This document shows positions 7,921-14,999 of a stretch of 64,000 nucleotides of DNA, in pieces. Origin of the DNA: Rhodopirellula baltica (lineage in GTDB: Bacteria > Planctomycetota > Planctomycetia > Pirellulales > Pirellulaceae); contig PPHI01000003.1 of the NCBI GenBank assembly GCA_002901265.1, positions 186,001-250,000 on the forward strand, written 5' to 3'. The translations under genes and the position numbers were made by a program. Every line of letters begins with the position of its first letter. The stretch's first letter is position 1. Below the pieces are notes generated by a model. The model worked only from the letters and a program-made list of their open reading frames with translations. It searched no databases and was not told the origin of the DNA.

Positions 7921-9333
7921 ATGAACCACGATTCCAATCGACTGACCAACGTTTTGATTCTGGTGGTTTGTGGATTGGTGTTGTTCGCTTTGTTGCCGAA
8001 GCATTTGCTCAGCCGACGTATGGCGGCACGTTCCGGACACTGCGTCGGAAACCTGCGCGAGATTGCGTTGGCGCTTCACAACTATTCCAACAACTTTAAA
8101 CAGTTGCCGCCCGGTACCGGTGGCACGTGGTCGGGCACCGATCCGTCGAAAAGCAACCAAGGTCGGTTAGGACCGTTGGTTGGTCTCTTGCCTTTTTTGG
8201 GAAAGACCAACCTATGGGAAATGATTACCAACCCGTTCGAAGCAGGCGACGGACGGACGTTTCCGGCGATGGGGCCGACGCCGACCTATAGTCCTAACTC
8301 GTATTTGCCCTGGTCGATGGCTCCGGAAGTTTATCTCTGTCCGGCTTCGGCAGGTTTGGTCTACGGCGAACCGGCAGTCATTCATTCATTGAAGGTTGCG
8401 CAGCGAAGTTTGACCGTGACCAGCTATGTGGCCAGCTTCGGTGACGCAACGACAATGCAAGGCGAAGTACTCGACGTGTCAGACGCGTTGCTTCGCGATT
8501 TGGGCGAGCGACGTGCTGCGGCAAGCCGTGGCATGTTCATGACCGGCAAAGCAATCCGGTTAACCGATTGCACGGACGGACTCTCCAACACCGTGATGTA
8601 TTCGGAAACGGTAGCCAGTCTGCGGCGCATCGAAGGCCAAAGCGAAGTCATTCGCGACGTTTCGGGACTAAGCCATCAGCCGTCACTTTGTTTAGAGGCG
8701 GCCGAGAGCGATGAAAAACAGTTTTGGAAATTCGGACGCGGGGCGCGTTGGAGTGATGGGTGGCCTTTGTTGACGGGATTCCAAACGGTTCTACCGCCAA
8801 ATTCGCCATCGTGTACGTCGCAGTTTGGTGCCATCGATCCGATCGTATCAGCAGCCAGTCTGCATCCAGGCGGAGTTCACGTTGGACTGGCTGACGGTGC
8901 GACGTTGTTTATCGCCAACGAAATCGATACCGGCGATCTGGAACGTCCTGGTGTCGCGTCGGGTGAGAAGTACTGCTTGCCAAATTCCGAAAGCCCGTAC
9001 GGGTTATGGGGCGCGATCGGAAGTCGAGCCGCGTCCGAGTCGGTACCCAACGGCTTGCCAGACACACCAGTGGTTAGGCCTGCATCGGTTTTTGATTCAG
9101 ATGTTGACCCAGCAGTTAACGCCTCGATTTGGACAGATAACCAGACGAACGATCAGTTGCTTGCCGATCTGCTGGAGATCCGGGACAACACGACGGTTCG
9201 TTTACGACATCCCTCAGGTGTGATTCATGAGGTCCCGCTGAACTCACTGATACCGCTGGACATACTGCGCGCGGTCGAGGCGGACTTGCGAGTGAAAGCG
9301 AAGGCAACCGATCAAAGTCCACCCGAAGACTGA
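7921..9333 (+). CDS. DUF1559-family membrane-anchored protein with SHD1-like C-terminus
   Basis: This 470-residue paralogue of the preceding gene has the same plan: a single N-terminal helix (VLILVVCGLVLFALLP) without a prepilin cleavage site, a DUF1559 body (GNLREIALALHNYSNNFKQLPPGTGG, SAASLHPGGVHVGLADGATLFI, YGLWGAIGSR) and a short C-terminal SHD1-like segment (DLLEIRDNTTVRLRHPSG). It lacks the long Pro-rich linker of its neighbour. Family members are commonly exported and linked to pilin-like secretion; loss of the Gly-Phe cleavage motif suggests this one stays as an inner-membrane protein (inference). Its last 22 bp overlap the 3' end of the pseudokinase gene on the opposite strand. Confidence 0.82.
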   Translation: MNHDSNRLTNVLILVVCGLVLFALLPKHLLSRRMAARSGHCVGNLREIALALHNYSNNFKQLPPGTGGTWSGTDPSKSNQGRLGPLVGLLPFLGKTNLWEMITNPFEAGDGRTFPAMGPTPTYSPNSYLPWSMAPEVYLCPASAGLVYGEPAVIHSLKVAQRSLTVTSYVASFGDATTMQGEVLDVSDALLRDLGERRAAASRGMFMTGKAIRLTDCTDGLSNTVMYSETVASLRRIEGQSEVIRDVSGLSHQPSLCLEAAESDEKQFWKFGRGARWSDGWPLLTGFQTVLPPNSPSCTSQFGAIDPIVSAASLHPGGVHVGLADGATLFIANEIDTGDLERPGVASGEKYCLPNSESPYGLWGAIGSRAASESVPNGLPDTPVVRPASVFDSDVDPAVNASIWTDNQTNDQLLADLLEIRDNTTVRLRHPSGVIHEVPLNSLIPLDILRAVEADLRVKAKATDQSPPED

Positions 9334-10718
9334 TGCGAATCACGTTGGCCTTTGGAACGTTTCCACCATGGCTTCTTTTCCTGTGGCGGATGGTCGAGCA
9401 TCGCTTGAAGACGCTCACCTAAAATCGCACAGGCCTGGATATCGGAGGTTTCCAAATCAGCACAAAGTGGATCGATCCATCGAGTTCGCTCCGAGCGGAC
9501 TAGCTCGTCAACCATCATCTGCATCAGCTTATGCGTGTCGAAGGCGACACGAGACGGAAACGATTTTGAGAGTTCGCGATCCCAATCGGCAAGTAAACGT
9601 TGCCAGCCATCGCGGCCCGATGCGGCATCGAGCAATCGCACTTCGCGATCATGTCCGATGATGACGTTCGATATTTGAACGGCGCCATGCGTCGCACCAC
9701 TACGGTGAGCAGCGGCAAGGGTGAATGCCAGACGGATGGAAATCGATAATCGCTCGTCCGGTGCGTTTTGACGCTCGTTAACCAGATCTGACAACAAAGT
9801 GCCGAAGACCCAGGGACGTACAACAGCAAGGTGGGTCCGGTTCATCGCCGCGATGCGTGGTGCAACCCAACAAGGGTGCGTGACGTTGCTGACTTGTTCG
9901 CACAGGTCCATGATGCGAGTTTTTTGCAGCGACGTCAGCGTCGTTGGGATCGGGATGACTTTCATCGCAATGAAGTCTCCCCGCTGCGCGTCACGACCTT
10001 TGACCAGCCAACTTCGACCGAAAGACCCGATTGTTGACGCGATACATTTTCCACCGATCATCCATTCCGGCGGTCGGATTGGGATCGGGACGTCGATCGA
10101 ATCTTCACGTGGTTGATCGAGCTCTGAAAGGGGCGACAAACCCGTCACCGGACCGACGCCGGCAATCGTGAGGTCTCGTTCGAGTTCAAAGCCACTCGAT
10201 TCGATTTTCTCCGGTGGTCGGCGATCGGATTCATTGATTACCGAAGCGGAACCCATTGCCGGTTCGGACGATGGGCCTACCGGTCGGGGGACCGATTGTT
10301 CGATCTGACCTTTAACGCCAGAACCGTCCAAGTAAGCGAGTTGCCGTATGGGTGCAGCAAAGTTTGGAAACCGCTCTGTGAACGCCGCAACGTCAACGAC
10401 TTCTTTCAATTCGCGGCGGATGCACATCTCGGCATCAATCAAATCCAAGACGCTGGATTCGGACTGTGCCAACACCGGGAACTGTTCGAGGTACGCTTCG
10501 GTTGGCGTACGGTGTCCGCGGCGCCAACTGAGCATCAAGTCCAACGCCGCGAGGTCAATCAAGATGTCGCGTCCGAGTTCGCAGTCCTCAAGTAGTTCCT
10601 TCAAAGGTGCGGAGGGGCTTTCGGCACGAAGTCGTTTCAGCCACGTGCCCAACTCGTCGATCGAGACATGGCTGTCTTCGAAAGGGTCGACGGACGAATC
10701 ATGATCTTGCGCCGCCAT
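9312..10718 (-). CDS. Ser/Thr kinase-like protein, probable pseudokinase, ECF-associated
   Basis: The 468-residue protein has an N-terminal helical region (about 1-130) typical of planctomycete proteins encoded next to ECF sigma factors, a Pro/Ser linker, then a kinase fold from about 225. The ATP-anchoring Lys253 is kept in the VAIK position (FIAMKVIPI). The catalytic loop reads THGAVQISNVIIG (His344), so the catalytic Asp and the Lys of HRDLKPxN are both missing, and the DFG position reads LLDAASG. It should therefore be inactive as a kinase (inference) and may act as a binding scaffold or anti-sigma partner. It starts 8 bp after the sigma factor gene ends, consistent with one transcript. 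It runs convergent to the DUF1559 gene and overlaps it by 22 bp. No transmembrane helix is apparent. Confidence 0.85.
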   Translation of the reverse strand: MAAQDHDSSVDPFEDSHVSIDELGTWLKRLRAESPSAPLKELLEDCELGRDILIDLAALDLMLSWRRGHRTPTEAYLEQFPVLAQSESSVLDLIDAEMCIRRELKEVVDVAAFTERFPNFAAPIRQLAYLDGSGVKGQIEQSVPRPVGPSSEPAMGSASVINESDRRPPEKIESSGFELERDLTIAGVGPVTGLSPLSELDQPREDSIDVPIPIRPPEWMIGGKCIASTIGSFGRSWLVKGRDAQRGDFIAMKVIPIPTTLTSLQKTRIMDLCEQVSNVTHPCWVAPRIAAMNRTHLAVVRPWVFGTLLSDLVNERQNAPDERLSISIRLAFTLAAAHRSGATHGAVQISNVIIGHDREVRLLDAASGRDGWQRLLADWDRELSKSFPSRVAFDTHKLMQMMVDELVRSERTRWIDPLCADLETSDIQACAILGERLQAMLDHPPQEKKPWWKRSKGQRDSHQSSGGL

Positions 10719-10726
10719 CAGATCGA

Positions 10727-11308
10727 TTAACCGTCCAATTCTCGAATGCCGATTTCGTCGCGAACTTTTTGCAACGCACGACGGACACGCATGCGTGCGG
10801 TATCGGATTTGATCCCCAGTCGCTCGCCGATCTCATTCCAGTCGCGGTTCTCAAGCATCATGTCGACTGCGATCGCGTCCTGTTCACCCAAGATGGTTCG
10901 AACTCGGTCGGCAACCTCTCGACGCAGCGCAACTTGGCTTGGCGAAGTCTGCTCGGTGCGTAATTTGATCTCTTCGACAGGCGTTGTTTCGTTGCGACGG
11001 AAGTCGCGACAATGGCGGGCGAGCGTTCGAAAGGTATCGACGACTTCGTTGTCGATCGCTCGCAAGATGTAGCTCAAGATGTCTTCGGCGGTCAGTTGGT
11101 CCGCGTCGCTTCGACGGGCCAGATCGACCATGACTTCGTTGCAGATGTCCATCGATTCGGTCTGTCCGGTCAAACCGTACTGACGTAGACGTGTCCGTGC
11201 GCGGCGGCGAAGCTGATTACCGAAGGTCTTCCAAACGTCATCAAGGGATGCCGGCGCACTTTCAGAGGTGTCCGTGGGATCGTTCGGCTCGGGTTCGTGG
11301 TCAGCCAT
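10727..11308 (-). CDS. ECF-type RNA polymerase sigma factor
   Basis: The product is 193 residues. The sigma-2 region is degenerate but recognisable (LTAEDILSYILRAIDNEVVDTFRTLARHCRDFRR), and the C-terminal sigma-4 helix-turn-helix is clear (DWNEIGERLGIKSDTARMRVRRALQKVRDEI). The acidic N-terminal tail and the adjacent kinase-like gene match the planctomycete ECF-STK type. The ATG at 11308 is preferred over the GTG immediately before it. It follows the YdcZ-type transporter gene by about 15 bp and precedes the pseudokinase gene by 8 bp, so it is most likely translated from the same message. No promoter motif for autoregulation could be identified by eye. Confidence 0.9.
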   Translation of the reverse strand: MADHEPEPNDPTDTSESAPASLDDVWKTFGNQLRRRARTRLRQYGLTGQTESMDICNEVMVDLARRSDADQLTAEDILSYILRAIDNEVVDTFRTLARHCRDFRRNETTPVEEIKLRTEQTSPSQVALRREVADRVRTILGEQDAIAVDMMLENRDWNEIGERLGIKSDTARMRVRRALQKVRDEIGIRELDG

Positions 11309-11323
11309 CACACCAACGTACCA

Positions 11324-11845
11324 TCATGGTTCAGTTTTGGTTTCGACACCGGTTGCGATTTGATTTTGTTCCATTCGCTTGGCACCGACGATGACCAAAA
11401 CGCCCAAAACCAAAAAGAATGTGCCGACGAGCCGCAAGATCGACACCGGTGAACGTGGATTACCCAGCAGTCCGAAGTGATCGAGAAACAATGCCGCGAC
11501 CGTCTGCCCGGTCATCACGGCGGCAAACCATGGCAACGACCCGACACGAGGCACAAGAATCAAAGAAGTCGAGACCAGCACGACGCCAATTGCCCCACCC
11601 GTCCAGATCCACCAAGGAAGCTCACGGGGTGAAATCAAAAATCGCGGTGGGAATCCGCCGCCGAACAACAGCGTGATCACGAACAAGATCGTTGTGCCAC
11701 AAGCGAACGAAATCAACGAAGCTTGTAGCGGGTGGGCAACGCTTTTCCCCAGCATTCCGTTGACGCTCGGCTGAGCACCGAGCAAGCCACCGGCGAATAA
11801 ACCGACCGCGACCGCAATCAACAGGATGCTTGAGGGGTGATTCAA
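11324..11845 (-). CDS. DMT superfamily transporter, YdcZ (DUF606) type
   Basis: This 173-residue protein contains about five hydrophobic helices with small-residue motifs. These include an N-terminal LLIAVAVGLFAGGLLGAQPSVNGMLG, FACGTTILFVITLLFGG, WIWTGGAIGVVLVSTSLILVP, and LVGTFFLVLGVLVIVGAK near the end (each read as a separate segment). The length and the ALxxxG/QPSVN pattern match the half-size YdcZ family of the drug/metabolite transporter superfamily, which probably acts as a dimer in the inner membrane. The substrate is unknown. It starts 5 bp after panD ends, so it may be co-translated with it; export or uptake of a beta-alanine/pantothenate-related compound would be only a guess from context. 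Confidence 0.8.
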   Translation of the reverse strand: MNHPSSILLIAVAVGLFAGGLLGAQPSVNGMLGKSVAHPLQASLISFACGTTILFVITLLFGGGFPPRFLISPRELPWWIWTGGAIGVVLVSTSLILVPRVGSLPWFAAVMTGQTVAALFLDHFGLLGNPRSPVSILRLVGTFFLVLGVLVIVGAKRMEQNQIATGVETKTEP

Positions 11846-11850
11846 AACAC

Positions 11851-12264
11851 TTACGAGCTGCAGGGCTGCGTCAGACGACGCTGCGGCCCTGGAACCTCTG
11901 GTCCCAAGTGGGCGATTTCGTTTTGGTCGTTGACGAACACCAATCGAGGACGGTGTTCGTTGACCTGGTCTTCAGGAACAAACGCGTAACTGGCGATGAT
12001 TACCTTGTCACCCGGTTGAATCAGGTGCGCGGCGGCACCGTTGGCACAGATGTCGCGTGAATTCGCTTCGCCCGTGATGGCGTAGGTTTCCAAACGGCTT
12101 CCGCGGGTGACATTCCAGACGCAGACCGCTTCATAGGGAACAATCCCAGAAGCTTCCAACAAATCAGGCGGGATCGTGATGCTGCCTTCGTACTCCAGAT
12201 CGGCGCCGGTGATGGTCGCACGATGGATTTTGGCGGACAGCATTTTTCGGAACGGACTATTCAT
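11851..12264 (-). CDS. panD: aspartate 1-decarboxylase (pyruvoyl enzyme)
   Basis: PanD decarboxylates L-aspartate to beta-alanine for pantothenate and coenzyme A synthesis. The 137-residue product shows the self-processing site YEGSITI: cleavage between Gly27 and Ser28 would make the pyruvoyl group on the alpha chain. KIHRATITGADL precedes it and NGAAAHLIQPGDKVIIASY is the conserved later block. Homologues often start at a Met corresponding to Met8 here (MLSAKIHRA); the first ATG is kept because it overlaps the stop of the preceding receiver gene as ATGA (12261-12264), implying translational coupling. No panB or panC is nearby; the neighbours are signalling genes. No separate PanZ-like maturation factor is seen. 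Confidence 0.95.
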   Translation of the reverse strand: MNSPFRKMLSAKIHRATITGADLEYEGSITIPPDLLEASGIVPYEAVCVWNVTRGSRLETYAITGEANSRDICANGAAAHLIQPGDKVIIASYAFVPEDQVNEHRPRLVFVNDQNEIAHLGPEVPGPQRRLTQPCSS

Positions 12265-12634
12265 GATCCCAAATAGGGCTGGAGCAGTTCAACAGTTTCG
12301 GGGTCACGCAAGGAGAGTTTTCCGAAACCGTGAACACCGCCGGCAGCGACGGCTGCCTGTTGGTGTTCTTCATAGTTGGTGACCAACATGACGGGTGTAT
12401 GGCCGACTTCGTCGTCAGCTTGATGATTTTCACCACGTCGATCCCGTCGGTATAGTCCCGATCGAGTTTCCGGTTTACGGTCACCAAGTCAACATGACGG
12501 CTACGCATTACTTTGAGCGTGTCATCCGCACCATGGGTTTGGATGACGACCGCGTCAAAGTTAGACGTCATAAACTGACGAATCGAATGAAAGTCTGGAC
12601 CGCAGTTCCCGCAGTCGACAACCGTCTTCGTCAT
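12261..12634 (-). pseudogene. CheY-like receiver protein interrupted by an apparent -1 frameshift
   Basis: The gene begins at ATG 12634, overlapping the stop of the propeller lipoprotein gene (ATGA). The first 72 codons give a receiver-like start (FDAVVIQTHGADDTLKVMRSRHVDLVTVNRKLDRDYTDGIDVVKII). The original frame then becomes nonsense. Moving to the next frame at about 12420 restores KADDEVGHTPVMLVTNYEEHQ and AAGGVHGFGKLSL, the receiver beta4 and conserved beta5 Lys, and ends in TGA at 12261-12263, which overlaps the panD start. The 374-nt length is one base short of 125 codons. Reading AA as AAA at 12420-12421 would repair it. It could be a true pseudogene or a base-calling error. The phospho-acceptor would be an Asp in RKLDRDYTDG. 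Confidence 0.8.
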
Positions 12635-14841
12635 TTCTCTTCCGCTTCGATGGCGAACAGCTTGTCCTTCGTGCTGATGTAGATCCGTCCGTTGGCAGCA
12701 ATCGGCGTGCTGTAAACACTACTACCCATGTTGATCTCGTCCATCGGCTCGTTGTACTGCGATCCAAATTGGAACACAGCGACATCGCCATCTTCGTCAC
12801 CTACGTACACATGTCCGTCAGCGATCAGGGGGCTGCCCCAGCTTTGGGCCAGCATGTCGTATGTGAAGTACACCTTCGCTTGTCCGTTTTCGCCGCGAGC
12901 GTCCAAGCAGTGCAGCAGGCCGGAGAAGTCCGTCACGTAGATCAAATCGTCTTTGATCGCGGCGGTGCCGATCGTGCGGTGCATCTCTTCCTCGAAATCA
13001 ATTTCACCGTCTTCGTTGATGTCGGACATCGAGTAGTGCCACAAGGCAGCAGAGTTCGGGTTGTCGACAGCGATTTCACCCTTCTCGGCTTCGACCGCTT
13101 GGATTCGCTTGTGAGGAATCTCGACACGGCCTTCGCCTTCGACCTTCATCGCCAACTGTGGCGAAACGTTTCCGCGTTTGGTCGGGTCGATGCACCAGAA
13201 GTGACCTTCACCTTCACCGTGTTCGGGGTCTTGGCCGACAGCAACATAGACCAAGTCGTTGTAGATCACAGGCGTCGCGATGATGTTGTTCCGAGTTCCT
13301 TCGCCACCGAGAACCCATTTGGATTCTTTTGGGTTGGCATCGAACTTCCATAGCAACTCGCCTTTGCCGTCTTGGCCGCCGTCAGCTTTGAAGCTGTACA
13401 GCCATCCGTCGCCACCGGCGAACAGAACTTGCGGCACGCCGCCCAAAACCGCAACGGCTGGGCTGGACCATTGACCGTGCAAGATGTTGGTGCCTGGCGA
13501 AGAATCTTGCCACAGCAGTTCGCCCGTGTTCTTGTTCAGGCAGATAAACGTTGGTGCGTCCGGTGAAGGCAGGTTGATGTGCGACTCGTCCAGACCGTTG
13601 CTGGTGTTGACGAACAGGTAATCGCCATACGAAGTGACGCTGCATGAGCACATGTTGTGCTGGCTGGTGTTCAGCTGGTCCATCATGTTGAAGATCCAGA
13701 TGGTGTCCGCGTCACGTTTATCGTGGATGCCGAGCTTCTTGAAGATGCTGACGTTGGGGCCAGCTTTCTTGATCGAAAGGGTGCGGTCAACGCCATTGAA
13801 GTTACCGGTGGCGGTCCAAGCCGATCCGGCGGTAACGGTTTCGACAGTGACATCGCCTTCGGAAGTTTCACCGGCGTTTTCAAGTGCTTCTAGAACGCTG
13901 TCGGAAAGCGTGCCTTCGCCCAGTCCGGCCATCGCAGCTTTGCCGGCGTCGGATGCCAACGCGATGTCCGTGATACGAGCGGTCTCGGCGGTCACAGGGC
14001 CGTCGTCTTCGCCGTCATAGTAGCCTTCGGTGTCCAAGCAACGGACTTCGCCGCGGTTGGTGACGAACCAAAGACGTTTGCCTTCGACCAACGGTGCACA
14101 GCAAATACCTTGCAGCGGCCAGTCGTGGACGCGGCCGGTGATCAGCTTTTCGCTGCTGTGTTGCCACAGGAACGAGCCGTCTTTTTCCGAAAAGGCTAAC
14201 AAGCAACCGAGGTCGACTTGCGGCGGGTAGCGTTTCAGGTGGCCGGCACCGTTGTTGGTCCCGACGTAAACTTGACCGTCAGCAACGACAGGGTTGCCGT
14301 ACGTTTGGCTGCCCAAGTTGGCGTACCATGCGATGTTTTCGGCTTTCGATTTGTCCCATTCGCCACTGCGGCGGTCGAACTTGCCGATGTTCCATTCCTG
14401 TGGCAAACCGGTCACGCCGGGAGTGTTGTTTTTGAATCGTGAGCCGCCCCATTGTGGCCAGTCGCCACCGGAGGAGAGGACGTCTTCGGGCGAGCTGGCT
14501 TCGCTAACCAAAGTGGTCGCGGTGTCTTCAGCGGGCTTTGCGCTTTCATCAGCAGGCTTCGCAGCGATGGTCGCTTCTGGCTCGCTAGCGGCAGGCTCGG
14601 TCGCTGCGGCGATTGGGGTTTCCGATGCGGTGGCCGAGACCGTGGTGATGTTGTCGCCGGTAACGTTTTCGGACGCGGCAACATCGCTTTGCGCGGTCGC
14701 GTTGTCGGACGTGGCGTTATCAGAAGCGGCGCGTGGGACGGCGGTTGGCGGTTTGCAACCGCTGGTCGCCGCAGCCGTGATGCTGCCGAGCACGAAGGCC
14801 GCGACGATCATCGAGAACGCTGAAAGTTCGTTTTTTCGCAT
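12631..14841 (-). CDS. PQQ-type beta-propeller lipoprotein with an EF-hand loop
   Basis: The 736-residue product has a lipoprotein signal with lipobox TSGC (Cys29), then about 100 residues of low-complexity Ala/Thr/Glu/Asn linker, then propeller blades beginning at WPQWGGSRF. Repeats such as GNPVVADGQVYVGTNN, CLNKNTGELLWQDSS, ATPVIYNDLVYVAVGQ and STPIAANGRIYIST are typical WD/PQQ-like blades of the BamB/alcohol dehydrogenase kind. An EF-hand-like calcium loop, DINEDGEIDFEEE (residues 607-619), sits between blades. No catalytic PQQ ligands are evident, so a binding or assembly role outside the inner membrane is more likely than dehydrogenase activity. It is the first gene of a tightly packed set; the receiver gene overlaps its stop. 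A similar propeller gene lies 158 bp upstream. Confidence 0.88.
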   Translation of the reverse strand: MRKNELSAFSMIVAAFVLGSITAAATSGCKPPTAVPRAASDNATSDNATAQSDVAASENVTGDNITTVSATASETPIAAATEPAASEPEATIAAKPADESAKPAEDTATTLVSEASSPEDVLSSGGDWPQWGGSRFKNNTPGVTGLPQEWNIGKFDRRSGEWDKSKAENIAWYANLGSQTYGNPVVADGQVYVGTNNGAGHLKRYPPQVDLGCLLAFSEKDGSFLWQHSSEKLITGRVHDWPLQGICCAPLVEGKRLWFVTNRGEVRCLDTEGYYDGEDDGPVTAETARITDIALASDAGKAAMAGLGEGTLSDSVLEALENAGETSEGDVTVETVTAGSAWTATGNFNGVDRTLSIKKAGPNVSIFKKLGIHDKRDADTIWIFNMMDQLNTSQHNMCSCSVTSYGDYLFVNTSNGLDESHINLPSPDAPTFICLNKNTGELLWQDSSPGTNILHGQWSSPAVAVLGGVPQVLFAGGDGWLYSFKADGGQDGKGELLWKFDANPKESKWVLGGEGTRNNIIATPVIYNDLVYVAVGQDPEHGEGEGHFWCIDPTKRGNVSPQLAMKVEGEGRVEIPHKRIQAVEAEKGEIAVDNPNSAALWHYSMSDINEDGEIDFEEEMHRTIGTAAIKDDLIYVTDFSGLLHCLDARGENGQAKVYFTYDMLAQSWGSPLIADGHVYVGDEDGDVAVFQFGSQYNEPMDEINMGSSVYSTPIAANGRIYISTKDKLFAIEAEEK

Positions 14842-14999
14842 TGCGATATTGGGGGTCGATGGACCGAATTTTTGAGGGGAGGTGGGAGCGTTGGCCGTTT
14901 GCTGTCACGATCGGTTTGATCGTGTGGAGGACAAACCCGCAACGCCACAAATGCGGTGCCGGCTAAAGCACCGCGTCTCATCATCTTGGGTAGGTCGGA

